Below, one piece after another: positions 63,819 through 64,000 of a stretch of DNA of 64,000 nucleotides (its first letter is position 1; each line of letters begins with the position of its first letter). The stretch lies in contig JAFGRW010000064.1 in the NCBI GenBank assembly GCA_016934935.1, positions 62,001-126,000 of the forward strand. Reading direction: 5' to 3'. The stretch comes from Spirochaetota bacterium (GTDB lineage: Bacteria > Spirochaetota > UBA4802 > JAFGJZ01). Both the position numbers and the translations under genes were made by a program. The notes under the pieces are model-generated. The model saw only the letters and a list, made by a program, of their open reading frames with translations. It was not told the DNA's origin and ran no database searches.

Positions 63819-64000
63819 ATGATCAAAAGTGTGTCTCAACAACGGCTATTATTAATAAAAAACATTTATCAACATTCAGTTTTTTTATTGAAAATTTTAA
63901 TTTGCTTTATAAAATATCTTTATACTTTCATTTTAAGAAAGATATTCTTTATTTTAAATATTTTTTCTTCGGAGTTTTATGCTGGTTTAAACCGCAGTTG

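Noticed and set aside
1-64000. tRNA or rRNA genes
   Set aside because: I scanned the intergenic gaps by eye for cloverleaf arms and GTTCRA motifs and for rRNA-like sequence and saw none; a dedicated search could still find one.

Overview
The window is a stretch of spirochaete chromosome, moderately AT-rich by eye. Three observations point to a spirochaete: the flagellar run fliF-fliG-fliH-fliI-fliJ ends in flbB, a gene I know only from spirochaetes; the lipoprotein signals are relaxed (FTGC, LFSC, SLSC), as is usual in that phylum; and there is a broad set of periplasmic lipoproteins, a chemoreceptor, a c-di-GMP phosphodiesterase and a PilZ-like protein. A free-living chemoheterotroph is likely, because arginine and aspartate-family synthesis, sugar binding, GH43 and trehalose-synthase-like genes are all present. 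I cannot name the genus.

Layout. 1-3.0 kb: flgN-flgK-flgL on the minus strand, flgL running off the edge. 3.3-5.0 kb: a plus-strand trio (exported protein, MaoC-type hydratase, GNAT). 5.2-18.7 kb: single genes and pairs for signalling and envelope functions, namely an MCP, a DAG kinase with a Na/Pi transporter, a sugar-binding/HD-GYP fusion, ssb, an AraC regulator, a CAP lipoprotein, a YlbF-like protein, a TreT-like glycosyltransferase and a GH43 lipoprotein. 19.2-30.5 kb: aspartokinase, an OFA-type MFS carrier, DUF4914, DUF2294, an orphan solute-binding lipoprotein, an orphan histidine kinase, an SGNH lipoprotein, an MFS carrier and a DUF898-like membrane protein. 30.9-44.5 kb: a defence island. 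44.5-45.4 kb: gene debris and palindromic repeats. 45.4-52.1 kb: the flagellar operon, headed by a compact UvrD-like helicase. 54.0-57.4 kb: argD-argF-argG. 57.4-63.8 kb: a membrane PilZ-like protein with an unrecognised partner, a HEAT-repeat protein, an S1-domain protein and a CaCA antiporter.

The defence island is the most interesting part. On its left are a VapBC-type toxin-antitoxin pair with a recognisable promoter/operator, a WYL-type regulator and a GIY-YIG (T5orf172-like) protein, all on the plus strand. On its right is a tightly overlapped minus-strand operon: hsdM, an Abi/HEPN protein, a 37-codon remnant ORF, hsdS, a dual-specificity-phosphatase-like protein, a large RloC/PrrC-like ABC-ATPase with a CxxC hook, and hsdR. 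The whole 13.4 kb lies between two near-identical ~31-bp direct repeats. The remnant ORF is a diverged copy of the hsdM 3' end. This suggests the Abi gene was inserted between hsdM and hsdS with duplication of the junction, after which a 48-nt repeat was inserted in frame. The reading I propose is a type I restriction system that carries three passenger effectors or guards (HEPN, phosphatase, anticodon-nuclease-like ATPase) under one translationally coupled transcript.

All family assignments come from reading translated sequences by eye. No database search was run. Where a start codon differs from the longest possible ORF, the choice rests on a visible Shine-Dalgarno (SD) sequence.
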